DNA of 64,000 bases from Acuticoccus sp965213555 (GCF_965213555.1 NZ_OZ243890.1:3162001-3226000); one strand, 5' to 3'; shown: positions 42,863 to 51,361, counted from the first letter of the stretch. A program made the numbers and translations. Notes: generated from the letters alone by a model not told the origin.

Positions 42863-45859
42863 ATGACAGGCGAATTCATCGGTGAGCTGATCCTTTGGAT
42901 CATCGCCGCCGTCATCGTCGTCTTCGTCGTCTACTGGGTGATGAGCTGGCTCTACCGCCGATCCACCAAGGAGACGGCGTTCGTGCGCACCGGCTTCCTC
43001 GGCGAGAAGGTGGTGATCGACGGCGGCGCGTTCGTCTGGCCCATCGTCCACGACACCACCCCCGTCGCCATGGCGACCCTGCCGCTGGAGGTGATCCGCA
43101 ACCGCGAGAACGCGATCATCACGCACGACCGCATGCGCGTCGACGTGGAGGCGGAGTTCTACGTGCGCGTGCGCCCCGAGCGCGCTGCGGTAAGCCGCGC
43201 TGCCTCGACGCTCGGCCGGCGCACCATGGACGCCGAGCGGCTCCACCCGCTGCTCGCCGGCAAGTTCGAGTCGGCGCTGCGCAGCGCGGCAGCCGAGATG
43301 CCCATGGGCGACATGCACGAAAACCGCACGCGCTACGTCGCCCGCGTCAAGGAGCTCGCCCAGGAGGCGCTGGAGGCGAACGGGCTGGAGCTGGAGTCGG
43401 TCGCCATCAAGGACATCGACCAGACGGCGCTCGAGTTCTTCAACCCGTCCAACCGCTTCGACGCGGAGGGCCTGACCACGTTGATCCGCGAGATCGAGGA
43501 GCGGCGCAAGCTGCGCAACGACATCGAGCAGGGCTCGATGACGCAAATTCGCGCGCGCAACCTCGAGGCCGAGAAGGAGGCGCTCAACATCGAGCGCGAC
43601 TCCGAGCAGGCGCGGCTCGAGCAGGAGCGCGAGGTGGAGTTCCGCCGCGCGCAGCAGCGTGCCGAGATCGCCCGGGAGCGGGCCGAGCGCGAGACCGAGT
43701 CGGAGCGGGCGACGATCACCGCGCGCGAGGCGATCGAGCTCGCGAGGATCGCGAACGAGCAGTCCATCGCCGAGGTGCGCATCCAGTCCGAACGCGAGGT
43801 GCGCCAGCGCGAGATCGACCGGCAGCGCGCCATCGACGCCGCAGAGATCGCCTCCCGCCGCGACGTGGAGACGGCGCGCATCGAGCAGGAGCGCACGGTC
43901 AGCCAGAGCCGCATCGAGAACGAGCAGGACGTCGAGGCGCGCCAGATCGCCCGGCGCCGGCTCATCGAGGAGACCGAGATCGCCGCCCGCGAGGCGACCG
44001 ACCGCGCCCGCATCGACACCGAGCGCGCGGTCGCCGAGGCGCGCATCGCCTCGGACGAGGCGACCCGCGCCCGCGAGATCGCCCGACAGAAGGCGCTCGA
44101 GGCGGCTGAGATCGCCGCGCGCGAGGAGACCCTGCGCACGCGCATCGCCTCCGAGGAGGAGACGCGTCGGCGGGAGATCGACCGCACGCGTGCCCTTGAG
44201 GAGGCCGAGATCCTGTCCCGGGAGGCGACCGAGCAGCGTCGCATCGCCGAGAGCGCGCAGACCGCGCAGGAGCGCATCGCAACGGACCGTCACGTGCGCG
44301 AGCTCGAGATCGCCCGCACCGAGGCCGTCGAGGCCGCCGACATCGCGGCCGGTCAGGCCATCGAGGCGGCGCGCATCGCCCGCCAGAAGGTGCTCGCCGC
44401 CGAGCGCATCGCCTCCGAGCAGGATGTCCGGGAGCGTGAGATCGCCCGGGGGCGCGCCGTCGACGAGGCGGACCTTGCGGCGCGCCAGACCGTCGAGGCG
44501 GCACGCATCGAGACCGACCGGCGCCTCGACGGCGCCCGCATCACCGCCCGCGAGGAGGTTGCGATCGCCGAGACGCAGTCCGACGAGCGGCGCGAGGCGG
44601 CGCGCATCGCCCAGGGCAAGATCCTCGCCGCCGAGCGCGTCGCCGCCGAGCAGGACGCCCGCGAGCGCGAGATCAGCCGCGAGAGCGCGGTGGAGGCGGC
44701 GGACCTGCGACGCCGCGACGCCACCGAGCGGCGGCGCATCGAGATGGAGCTCGGCCTCGAGATGGAGCGCATCGCGTCCCAGCAGGAGCGCGAGGTGGCC
44801 GGCATCGACCGGCGCCGCATCGTCGAGGAGGCGGACGAGGCGCGCGTCGTGGAGCTCGCCGCGAAGAAGGCCGAGCGCGCCGAGGCGGATGGGCGCGTGC
44901 GGCGGGCCGAAATCGAGGCCGAGCGCGACGTCGAGCGCTCCGGCGTGGAGCGCGAGCGCGTGCTGGACGCCGCCAAGCTGGAGCGGCGCCGCGCCACCGA
45001 GCAGCTCGAGATCGCCCGCGTCCAGGCGCTGCGCGAGGCGGAGATCGCGTCGAGCGAGGAGATCGAGCGCGCCCGCATCGCCTCCGAGCGCGGGCTCGAC
45101 GAGGCGCGGATCGGCCACCAGACCGAGCGGCGCCGTCGCGAGATCGCGCGCGAGCGCGAGGTGGAGCTCGCGGCCATGGAGAAGGCGATCGCGCTCTACG
45201 GCAAGAGCCTCGAGGAGGCCGCCGCGCGCATCGAGGCGGACCAGGCGCGCGCCCGGGCCGTGGAGGCGGAGGAGCACGTCGTGACCGTCCGCCAGACCGA
45301 GGAGGCGAACCGGAGGAAGACCATCGACGTCCTGATGGCAGAGAAGGAGGCCGAGGAGGCCCGCCTCGCCGCCGACGCCGAGAAGGTGCGCCGCGCCGTG
45401 GAGGCGGAGGCGCAGCGCCTGATCAACGAGGCGGAGAACGTGCTGACGGACGGCTCGCGCGCGTCGCTGTTCAAGCGGCGCATGCTGGAGCGCATCGAGG
45501 GCATCGTCGCTGCCTCGGCCAAGCCCATGGAGAAGATCTCCGACATCCGCATCGTCCAGCTCGACGGGGCGGGCAACGGGAACGGCCATGGCAATGGCCC
45601 GCGCAACGCGACCGACGAGGTGATCAACTCGGCGCTGCGTTATCGCGTCCAGGCGCCGCTGGTGGACGCGCTCCTCGCCGACATCGGCGTCGAGGGCGGC
45701 AACCTGTCGAGGATGCCCGGCCTCATCCGCGAGGCGAGCGACATGCAGCGCATCGCTCGCGAGGCCGGCTCCCGGTCCGGCGGCTCGGGCGAGGGCCGCG
45801 GCGAGGGCGGATCGGAGCGCCCACCATCGCCGCCGTCCGGGTCAGGGCAGGGGGCGTAG
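42863..45859 (+). CDS. Flotillin-like SPFH protein with giant hendecad coiled coil
   Basis: A 998-residue protein; ATG at 42863 follows GGGAGGGGGAGG. Residues 8-29 form a membrane helix. An SPFH/band-7 domain follows (about 33-205: VRTGFLGEKVVIDGGAFVWP, RMRVDVEAEFYVRVRPERAA), as in FloT/YqiK flotillins. From 285 to 658 the chain is an uninterrupted 11-residue repeat with Ile at almost every eleventh position, then further charged coiled coil to about 860. A flotillin-type tail (YGKSLEEAAARIEADQARAR...RLINEAENVLTD) and a Gly/Ser-rich end follow. Flotillins organise membrane microdomains; this one is about twice the usual length. It overlaps the SRPBCC gene downstream by one base. Confidence 0.88.
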   Translation: MTGEFIGELILWIIAAVIVVFVVYWVMSWLYRRSTKETAFVRTGFLGEKVVIDGGAFVWPIVHDTTPVAMATLPLEVIRNRENAIITHDRMRVDVEAEFYVRVRPERAAVSRAASTLGRRTMDAERLHPLLAGKFESALRSAAAEMPMGDMHENRTRYVARVKELAQEALEANGLELESVAIKDIDQTALEFFNPSNRFDAEGLTTLIREIEERRKLRNDIEQGSMTQIRARNLEAEKEALNIERDSEQARLEQEREVEFRRAQQRAEIARERAERETESERATITAREAIELARIANEQSIAEVRIQSEREVRQREIDRQRAIDAAEIASRRDVETARIEQERTVSQSRIENEQDVEARQIARRRLIEETEIAAREATDRARIDTERAVAEARIASDEATRAREIARQKALEAAEIAAREETLRTRIASEEETRRREIDRTRALEEAEILSREATEQRRIAESAQTAQERIATDRHVRELEIARTEAVEAADIAAGQAIEAARIARQKVLAAERIASEQDVREREIARGRAVDEADLAARQTVEAARIETDRRLDGARITAREEVAIAETQSDERREAARIAQGKILAAERVAAEQDAREREISRESAVEAADLRRRDATERRRIEMELGLEMERIASQQEREVAGIDRRRIVEEADEARVVELAAKKAERAEADGRVRRAEIEAERDVERSGVERERVLDAAKLERRRATEQLEIARVQALREAEIASSEEIERARIASERGLDEARIGHQTERRRREIAREREVELAAMEKAIALYGKSLEEAAARIEADQARARAVEAEEHVVTVRQTEEANRRKTIDVLMAEKEAEEARLAADAEKVRRAVEAEAQRLINEAENVLTDGSRASLFKRRMLERIEGIVAASAKPMEKISDIRIVQLDGAGNGNGHGNGPRNATDEVINSALRYRVQAPLVDALLADIGVEGGNLSRMPGLIREASDMQRIAREAGSRSGGSGEGRGEGGSERPPSPPSGSGQGA
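43715..44836 (+). repeat. 34 in-frame 11-codon (33-bp) repeats coding a hendecad coiled coil
   Basis: In the flotillin-like protein, residues 285, 296, 307 and so on to 648 are spaced exactly 11 apart. Of these 34 positions 30 are Ile, two Leu (538, 615), one Val (593) and one Thr (571). Consensus is roughly A-R/E-I-A-x-E-x-x-V-x-E, for example AARIARQKVLA then AERIASEQDVR. DNA copies are diverged, so the periodicity is maintained at protein level. Hendecads form nearly straight or slightly right-handed coiled coils; 374 residues would span about 55 nm. Confidence 0.9.
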
Positions 45860-46296
45860 TGCCGCGGGTCTACGTCTCATCCGTGCTCAACGCACCCGCA
45901 GGCGACGTCTGGGCGCGGGTGCGCGACTTCAACGCGCTGCCGCGCTGGCACCCGCGCATCCGCGACTCGCGCATCGAGAACGGCGAGCCGTCCGACAGGG
46001 TCGGCTGCATCCGTGACTTCCGCCTGCAGAACGGCGACCGGCTGCGCGAGCAGCTCCTCGGACTGTCGGACTACGACATGTTCTGCACCTACTCGATGCT
46101 GGAAGGCCCAATGCCCCTGTCGGACTACGTCGCTACCCTGCGCGTGACGCCGATCACCGACGGCGAGCGCACCTTCATCGAGTGGTCGGCGGAGTTCGAG
46201 TGTGCCGAGGCCGACGCCGACGGGCTGGTGTCCGGCATCGGCACCGACGTCTTCCAGGGCGGCTTCGACGCCCTCAAGCGCCACTTCGCCCGTTGA
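45859..46296 (+). CDS. SRPBCC family protein (first of two paralogues)
   Basis: A 145-residue START/Bet v1-like protein starting at GTG, overlapping the flotillin stop by one base (TAGTG). It begins RVYVSSVLNAPAGDVWARVR and has DFNALPRWHP and REQLLGLSDYDMFCTYSMLE. The family binds hydrophobic ligands in a central cavity and includes polyketide cyclase-like and CoxG-like members. It resembles the second copy at 46902 along its length. Coupling to the flotillin gene suggests a role at the same membrane site; the ligand is unknown. Confidence 0.85.
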   Translation: MPRVYVSSVLNAPAGDVWARVRDFNALPRWHPRIRDSRIENGEPSDRVGCIRDFRLQNGDRLREQLLGLSDYDMFCTYSMLEGPMPLSDYVATLRVTPITDGERTFIEWSAEFECAEADADGLVSGIGTDVFQGGFDALKRHFAR

Positions 46297-46423
46297 CGCC
46301 CGGCTCGCATGGGATGGATCGTTTTGCGTAGGTCATCGGTTACGGCGGCAGGCGTCACGCCGCCTCGGCCGCGATCCCTTCGGCCGAGCGGCGCGCAGCC
46401 AGCGATCCCGATGGGAGGAGCCG

Positions 46424-46870
46424 ATGGACTACACCCGCTTCCTGGCGATGATCGCGACATCGACCGTCACCATGTTCGTCCTCATGTACCTCAACACGTA
46501 CGCCCTCGATCACGTGTTCTACAGCGAGACGCGCACGTACATGGCGCTCTACATGGGAGGCGCGATGGCGATCATCATGCTCACGTTCATGCTGAACATG
46601 TACCGCAGCGTCGCGGTGAACGTCGCGATCTACGTGGCGAGCGCAGCGATCATCGCGACCGGCGTCTACCTCGTGCGCAGCCAGTCCACCATCGAGGACG
46701 TCGCCTACATGAGCGCGATGATCCCGCACCACTCCATCGCGATCCTGACCAGCGAGCGGGCGAACATCTCCGATCCGCGGGTCCGCGAGCTCGCCGATGC
46801 GATCATCGCGACCCAGCGCGAGGAGATCGCGCAGATGAAGCAGCTCATCGCCGACCTGTCGGCAGACTGA
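46424..46870 (+). CDS. DUF305 family membrane protein
   Basis: A 148-residue protein with GGGAGGAG before the ATG. Three hydrophobic helices (about 5-27, 38-57, 63-85) are followed by a compact DUF305 segment: MSAMIPHHSIAILTSERA and IIATQREEIAQMKQLIADL. DUF305 proteins are ferritin-like helical domains often tied to copper handling; His and Met residues (MIPHHSxA) are the likely ligands. It lies between two SRPBCC paralogues in the flotillin operon. Confidence 0.85.
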   Translation: MDYTRFLAMIATSTVTMFVLMYLNTYALDHVFYSETRTYMALYMGGAMAIIMLTFMLNMYRSVAVNVAIYVASAAIIATGVYLVRSQSTIEDVAYMSAMIPHHSIAILTSERANISDPRVRELADAIIATQREEIAQMKQLIADLSAD

Positions 46871-46901
46871 CGCCGCAGTCCCCTCGCATGGTGCGGGCAC
46901 G

Positions 46902-47345
46902 GTGAAGGTCCTCGTCTCCACCGTCATCGACGCGCCGCCGGAGGCCGTGTGGGAGGTGGTGCGCGACTTCAACGGGCATGACGCGTGGACCCCGGCGGTC
47001 ACGGACAGCGCCATGGAGCGCGGCGCGCCCACCGATCGGGTGAGCGGCGTGCGGCGCTTCCACCTCGCCGACGGGTCGGAGCTGCGCGAGCAGCTCCTCA
47101 CCCTGTCGGATGCGGACATGACGCTGAGCTACTGCTTGCTCGACACGCCGATCCCGCTGTTCAACTACGTCGCCCACGTGCGGCTTCTCCCCGTCACCGA
47201 CGGCGACATGACGTTCTGGCAATGGCAGTCGCGCTTCGACACCCCGGCGGGACGCGAGCGCGAGCTCGCCCACCTCGTCCGCGAGGACATCTACACCTCC
47301 GCGATGAACGGCCTGCGCGAGCGCCTTCGAGGAGCGAGCGCGTGA
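46902..47345 (+). CDS. SRPBCC family protein (second paralogue)
   Basis: A 147-residue protein starting at GTG. It matches the copy at 45859 in layout: KVLVSTVIDAPPEAVWEVVR, DFNGHDAWTPAVTDSAM, REQLLTLSDADMTLSYCLLD, FNYVAHVRLLPVTDGDMTF. Tandem duplication followed by insertion of the DUF305 gene, or the reverse, would explain the order. CoxG, a membrane-binding SRPBCC protein of CO dehydrogenase clusters, offers a precedent for such a gene beside Mo-hydroxylase genes. Its TGA overlaps the next GTG (GTGA). Confidence 0.85.
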   Translation: MKVLVSTVIDAPPEAVWEVVRDFNGHDAWTPAVTDSAMERGAPTDRVSGVRRFHLADGSELREQLLTLSDADMTLSYCLLDTPIPLFNYVAHVRLLPVTDGDMTFWQWQSRFDTPAGRERELAHLVREDIYTSAMNGLRERLRGASA

Positions 47346-47773
47346 GCCGGGCGTGGCCCGTTCCACGCGACGAGCTCGTGCGCGTCGCGTCCCACGATCC
47401 GTCCTGGGACGGACGGTCCGCGCAGGAGGCTCCGGCGATCCGCAACCTCGGCTGGGACGCCTATGGCGAGGGACAGCGGGACTCCGTCGACCGCCTGGAG
47501 CGCGATGCGCTGTCGGAGGTCGTCGGCACGCGCAGGCCGACCACCTCCGCCGGGCCACCCATCATTCCGGTGGAAGACCCGCCGGAGGCGAGTCTTCTCA
47601 CAAGCGACATTCCGGCGGAGCCGACACCTCCATCGCCCCGCGGTGCGGGGCTCGGGTCAAGGCCGAAGAGCGAAGCGTGCCTTGAGTCGAGCCGCGCGCC
47701 GCGGGACACTGGGCCCACGAGGGAGCGGCCCGGCACCACGGTGAGGGCTGCCCACGCGGGGAGGAGACCGTAA
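47342..47773 (+). CDS. Hypothetical short ORF whose second half is made of a dispersed repeat
   Basis: A possible 143-residue protein from GTG 47342, overlapping the preceding stop by 4 nt (GTGA) and the following ATG through TAATG. Residues 1-70 (SRAWPVPRDELVRVASHDPS...) have no recognised family. Residues about 74-115 are encoded by the palindromic repeat copy at 47561-47685. The end-to-end overlaps favour translation, but composition is poor in hydrophobic residues and no homologue is recognised. It may instead be the remains of a gene disrupted by the repeat. Confidence 0.35.
   Translation: MSRAWPVPRDELVRVASHDPSWDGRSAQEAPAIRNLGWDAYGEGQRDSVDRLERDALSEVVGTRRPTTSAGPPIIPVEDPPEASLLTSDIPAEPTPPSPRGAGLGSRPKSEACLESSRAPRDTGPTRERPGTTVRAAHAGRRP
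47561..47685. repeat. Dispersed palindromic repeat, copy A
   Basis: This ~125-bp block recurs at 53556-53682. The first 28 bases and the last ~35 bases are nearly identical in both copies; the middle diverges. Two hairpins are present: GAAGAC (47573-47578) with GTCTTC (47592-47597), and GTCAAGGC (47656-47663) with GCCTTGA (47679-47685). It resembles REP/BIME-type intergenic elements. It lies inside the short ORF before the FAD subunit gene. Confidence 0.8.
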
Positions 47774-48552
47774 TGCCCGTCACCGTCACGACCTGCGCGA
47801 CGCTCGCCCAGGCTGCTCGCGCCGCGGCCTCGCGCACCGCGCGGGTGATCGGCGGCGGCACCATCGTGATGCGCGCCGTCAACGACGGCGACACGAGCTT
47901 CGACACCCTTATTCGCGTGACCGACCCGGCCTACACGCAGGTCCGCGCGACGGGGGGCGCGTTCGTCATCGGCGGCGGCGTCACGATGGCGGACATCGTC
48001 GCGCACCGGGACCTTGCCTTCCTCGCCCCGGTGGCGCGGGTCGTCGGCGGGCCCCAGGTACGCTCGGCGGCGACGATCGCGGGCAACCTGTTCGCCGAGC
48101 CACCCTACGGCGACCTTGCCGGCGCGCTCATCGCGCTGGGCGCGACGGTCGAGGGTGCCGACGGGCGCCGCACGCCGGTGGAGGAGCCCGTGCGCCGGCG
48201 CGAGGGGTTCGTTGCCGCGGTGCACGTCCCGCGCCCCGACGGCGAGCTGCGCTTCACCAAGGTTTCGCGCGTCAGGCCAAAGGGCGTCTCGGTGATGTCG
48301 ATCGCGGCGCTGGTGCCCCGCGGCGGGCGGGGGGAGACACGGATCGTGTTCAACGGCATGGGCCCCTACCCCATGCGCGCCGCCGCCGCCGAGCGCGCGC
48401 TCGCCGGCCGCCCGCTCGACCCCGCCGCCGTCGCCGAGGCGGCCCGGGTCGCCGCCGACGGGCTCGAGCCGAGGGACGACGCGCTCGCCTCCGCCTGGTA
48501 TCGTCGCGAGGTAGCCGGCGTGCACCTCGCCCGGCTGCTCACCGCGCGCTGA
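47773..48552 (+). CDS. Mo-hydroxylase FAD-binding medium subunit (second set)
   Basis: A 259-residue CoxM-type protein. FAD contacts are TARVIGGGTIVMRAVNDGD and GGPQVRSAATIAGNLFAE; the AAPP-like GNLFAEPPYGDLAGALIALG follows. It is slightly short (usual 270-290). Gene order here is M-S-L, unlike the S-L-M order of the set at 27.7-32 kb. The start codon overlaps the preceding TAA. It is followed 8 nt later by the [2Fe-2S] subunit gene. Confidence 0.9.
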   Translation: MPVTVTTCATLAQAARAAASRTARVIGGGTIVMRAVNDGDTSFDTLIRVTDPAYTQVRATGGAFVIGGGVTMADIVAHRDLAFLAPVARVVGGPQVRSAATIAGNLFAEPPYGDLAGALIALGATVEGADGRRTPVEEPVRRREGFVAAVHVPRPDGELRFTKVSRVRPKGVSVMSIAALVPRGGRGETRIVFNGMGPYPMRAAAAERALAGRPLDPAAVAEAARVAADGLEPRDDALASAWYRREVAGVHLARLLTAR

Positions 48553-48560
48553 GAGGTTCC

Positions 48561-49046
48561 GTGGCCAAGACCCCCGTCGCCTTCACCCACAACGGCACCG
48601 AGCGCGCCGTGTTCGTCGACGGCGGCCAGAACCTCCTCGACGTGCTGCGCCGCGCGCTCGGCGACCTCACGCCGAAGTACGGCTGCGGGCAGGGGACTTG
48701 CGGCGCCTGCACCGTGCTGGTCGACGGCGCGCCACGCCTCGCCTGCCTCACCCTCGCCGAGACCGTCGCGGACCGCCATGTAGAGACCGTTGCCGGCCTC
48801 GCCGCCGAGCGCCCGGCGCCGCTGCAGCAGGCCTTCATGGACCACTTCGCCGCCCAGTGCGGCTACTGCACCTGCGGCATGCTGATGTCGGCCACCGCGC
48901 TCCTGCGCCACAACCCACGCCCGTCGCGCGAGGACGTGGTCGAGGCGATCTCGGGCAACCTGTGCCGCTGCACCGGCTACGAGGCCATCATCGAGGCCGT
49001 CCTCACCGCCGCGCACGGTGCCCCCTCGCGCGCAGGAGCCCGCTGA
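48561..49046 (+). CDS. Mo-hydroxylase [2Fe-2S] small subunit (second set)
   Basis: A 161-residue CoxS-type protein starting at GTG with GAGAGG upstream. Cluster-binding cysteines appear in YGCGQGTCGACTVLVDGAPR with the later Cys in LACL, and in QCGYCTCGM with GNLCRCTGYE. An extra Cys within CGYCTCGM replaces the usual Pro of CGFCTPGM. Its stop overlaps the start of the large-subunit N-half by one base (TGATG). Confidence 0.93.
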   Translation: MAKTPVAFTHNGTERAVFVDGGQNLLDVLRRALGDLTPKYGCGQGTCGACTVLVDGAPRLACLTLAETVADRHVETVAGLAAERPAPLQQAFMDHFAAQCGYCTCGMLMSATALLRHNPRPSREDVVEAISGNLCRCTGYEAIIEAVLTAAHGAPSRAGAR

Positions 49047-50740
49047 TGCCCATCGAGTTCCGCAAGGAGTACTTCGCCGACGAGCGGGACGACGACCTCA
49101 ACGTCATCGGCCAGCCCACCCAGCGGCAGGACATGGTGGGACACGTCACCGGCCGCTCGCCGTACTACGACGACCACCTGTTCGACGGCCTCCTCCACAT
49201 GCGCTGCGTGCGCTCGCCCCACCACCACGCACGCATCAGGCGCATCGACACCGCGGCCGCCGAGCGCATGCCTGGCGTGCGCCGCGTCATCCTCGCCAAG
49301 GACGTGCCCAACAACCTCAACACGCTGCTCTCGCTGCTCGACTTCGGGCTCGACGACGAGCCGATGATCTCCGGCGACGTGGTGCGCTACGTCGGCGAGC
49401 CCGTCGCCGCCGTCGTCGCCGACACCGAGCGGCAGGCGCGCGAGGCGGTGGCCGCCGTGCGCGTCGAGTACGACCCGCTCCCTCACGTCCTCGACCCCGA
49501 GGAGGCGCTGGCGCCTGGCGCGCCGTCGGTGAACCCGGCCTACCCGAACAACGCCTTCGTCTACCACGACCGCTACGACCACCAGAAGTTGCGCTACGGC
49601 GACGTCGACGCCGCGTTCGCGCGCGCCGACCGGGTGATCGAGGGGCGCTACCAGATGAGCCCCATCGAGCAGGCCCCCATCGAGACGTGCGGCGCCATCG
49701 CCGCGCCAGAGACCAACGACCGCTGGGTCTGCTACACCTCCACGCAGGGTCTGTTCTTCTCCCTCGGCGTGTCGGCCAAGCTCCTCGACGTGTCGTCGGC
49801 GCGGCTGCACTTCATCGGCGGCACGGTGGGCGGCGGCTTCGGCGGCAAGGTGGATTCCATCCACGAGCCGCTGGCGATCCTCGGCGCCATGCTGACCGGC
49901 CGGCCCTGCAAGGCGATGTTCGACCGCGAGGAGGAGATGCAGGTGGGCGCCCCACGCGGGGCCGAGCGCTGGTACGTGACCGACGGCGTGATGAACGACG
50001 GGCGCATCGTCGCCCGTCGCCTGCGCGGTTACTTCGACGCCGGCGCCTACACGCGGCTGTCGTCCTACGCCGTCGTCAAGTGCGTCGGCCACCTGCCGGG
50101 GCCCTACACGATCCCCAACGTCGCGGCGGACGTCTACTGCGTCTACACCAACCGGACGCCGGCGACGGCGATGCGCGGCTTCGGCGTGACGGGCGTCGAC
50201 TTCGCCATGGAGAGCCACATGGACGTCGTCGCCGACGCGCTGGGCCTCGACCCCATCGAGCTGCGCATCCTGAACGCCTACCGGGACGGCGACATGAAGG
50301 CCCACCGCCGCGTGGCGCACAACACCGCGTTGATCGAGTGCTGTCAGGTGGCGGCGCAGAAGGCGGGGTGGCGCCTGTCGGCGTCGGCGGAGGCGGCGTC
50401 ATCGCTCACCGGCGGCGGCGGCGAGCGCGGCCAGCTGCCGAACTTCACCGCCACCGACGACCACGGCCGCGTGGAGGGCTCCGCGTCCGGCTCCTACGGC
50501 CGTGGGGGGAGCGGACGACAGCCGGTGGAGGCGGGCCGCGACGCGCCGAGGCCGCGTCCGTCCCACCAGCCGCCCCGCGCGCCGCTGCCCGAACACCGGC
50601 CGGCGAGCCCCGCGCCGTCCCGCGAGGCCGCGCGCGAGCGCGCCCCCGAGCCGGCCGGCGCGCCAGGGCCCGCGCCCTCGCGCGAGCCGCGCCGCGGACC
50701 CACCCGCTTCTCCTCCATCTCCGGCCTCCGCCGCCGGTGA
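49046..50740 (+). CDS. Mo-hydroxylase large subunit, N-terminal half (split gene), with low-complexity tail
   Basis: A 564-residue protein. Residues 1-450 match the first domain and the start of the Mo-binding domain of CoxL/XdhB: TGRSPYYDDHLFDGLLHMR, VRYVGEPVAAVVAD, HFIGGTVGGGFGGK and the active-site loop TAMRGFGVTG (about 372). At about 450, where the family linker before the second Mo-cofactor domain lies, homology stops. The remaining 110 residues are Pro/Arg/Ala/Gly-rich. The missing second half is encoded separately at 52444-53481, after three unrelated genes. Split Mo subunits are known in nicotinate dehydrogenase (NdhL/NdhM), so a two-chain enzyme is plausible. Confidence 0.88.
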   Translation: MPIEFRKEYFADERDDDLNVIGQPTQRQDMVGHVTGRSPYYDDHLFDGLLHMRCVRSPHHHARIRRIDTAAAERMPGVRRVILAKDVPNNLNTLLSLLDFGLDDEPMISGDVVRYVGEPVAAVVADTERQAREAVAAVRVEYDPLPHVLDPEEALAPGAPSVNPAYPNNAFVYHDRYDHQKLRYGDVDAAFARADRVIEGRYQMSPIEQAPIETCGAIAAPETNDRWVCYTSTQGLFFSLGVSAKLLDVSSARLHFIGGTVGGGFGGKVDSIHEPLAILGAMLTGRPCKAMFDREEEMQVGAPRGAERWYVTDGVMNDGRIVARRLRGYFDAGAYTRLSSYAVVKCVGHLPGPYTIPNVAADVYCVYTNRTPATAMRGFGVTGVDFAMESHMDVVADALGLDPIELRILNAYRDGDMKAHRRVAHNTALIECCQVAAQKAGWRLSASAEAASSLTGGGGERGQLPNFTATDDHGRVEGSASGSYGRGGSGRQPVEAGRDAPRPRPSHQPPRAPLPEHRPASPAPSREAARERAPEPAGAPGPAPSREPRRGPTRFSSISGLRRR

Positions 50741-50759
50741 TGGCTGCGCGAGGAGCGCC

Positions 50760-50990
50760 ATGTACCACGCCTTCGTCCGCGCAAGGACGCGCCGCGCGTT
50801 CGCCGACCTCAGCGCCGGCGACGTGACGCGCCACCTCTCGCGGTTCGCCGACGACGCCGCACTTGCGGACCGCACGGCCGAGCGGCGGCGCGGCATGAGC
50901 CGCATCCGCCTCGCTTGGGGCAGGGTCGTGGAGGAGGACCTCTTCACCTTCGCCGCGCTCGACCCCTTCGGGGCGCCGCCCCGATGGTGA
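50760..50990 (+). CDS. Truncated SnoaL/NTF2-like protein
   Basis: A 76-residue ORF with AGGAGCG before the ATG. Residues 1-34 (MYHAFVRARTRRAFADLSAG...HLSRFADDA) resemble the start of SnoaL-like NTF2-fold proteins. Residues 44-62 (RGMSRIRLAWGRVVEEDLF) resemble their C-terminal strand, normally preceded by some 60 further residues. The middle appears deleted, so this is probably a remnant. It is 19 nt after the split large-subunit half and overlaps the GFA gene. Confidence 0.5.
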   Translation: MYHAFVRARTRRAFADLSAGDVTRHLSRFADDAALADRTAERRRGMSRIRLAWGRVVEEDLFTFAALDPFGAPPRW

Positions 50991-51361
50991 CCGCGCGCTG
51001 CCACTGCGGCGCCGTCCGTCTCGCCTTCCCCCGCCTCGACCTCGCCTCGGCGCGGCGGTGCGACTGCTCGCTGTGCCGCCGCCGCAGCGCCATCGCGGTG
51101 ACGGTCCCGTCGCGTGACCTCACCGTGGAGGCCGGCGAGACGCTGCGCACCTACACCTTCCACACGCACACCGCGCAGCATCACTTCTGCAACACGTGCG
51201 GCGTCTACACCCACCACAGGCGACGCTCGAACCCCGACGAGTACGGCGTCAACGTCGCCTGCGTCGACGGCATCGACATCCGCGCGCTGGAGTGGAGTTG
51301 GGTCGACGGCGTCGACCACCCCTCGGACCGCGCCGCGGCCGAGGAGGGGAGGGACCGTTGA
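50984..51361 (+). CDS. GFA family (CENP-V/glutathione-dependent formaldehyde-activating-like) protein
   Basis: A 125-residue zinc-binding protein starting at ATG 50984 inside the end of the previous ORF. Zinc ligands are in CHCGAVRLAFP, RCDCSLCRRR and FCNTCGVYTHHRRRS, the family's CxC, CxxC and CxxC pattern. The fold is that of Gfa/CENP-V; the enzymatic activity of most members is unknown. It is one of three genes between the two halves of the Mo-hydroxylase large subunit. Confidence 0.88.
   Translation: MVTARCHCGAVRLAFPRLDLASARRCDCSLCRRRSAIAVTVPSRDLTVEAGETLRTYTFHTHTAQHHFCNTCGVYTHHRRRSNPDEYGVNVACVDGIDIRALEWSWVDGVDHPSDRAAAEEGRDR

Noticed and set aside
42809..45589. 926-codon minus-strand open frame
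   Set aside because: It is antisense to the flotillin-like gene and mirrors its 11-codon repeat (Leu/Asp/Arg-rich); no ribosome site or homology.
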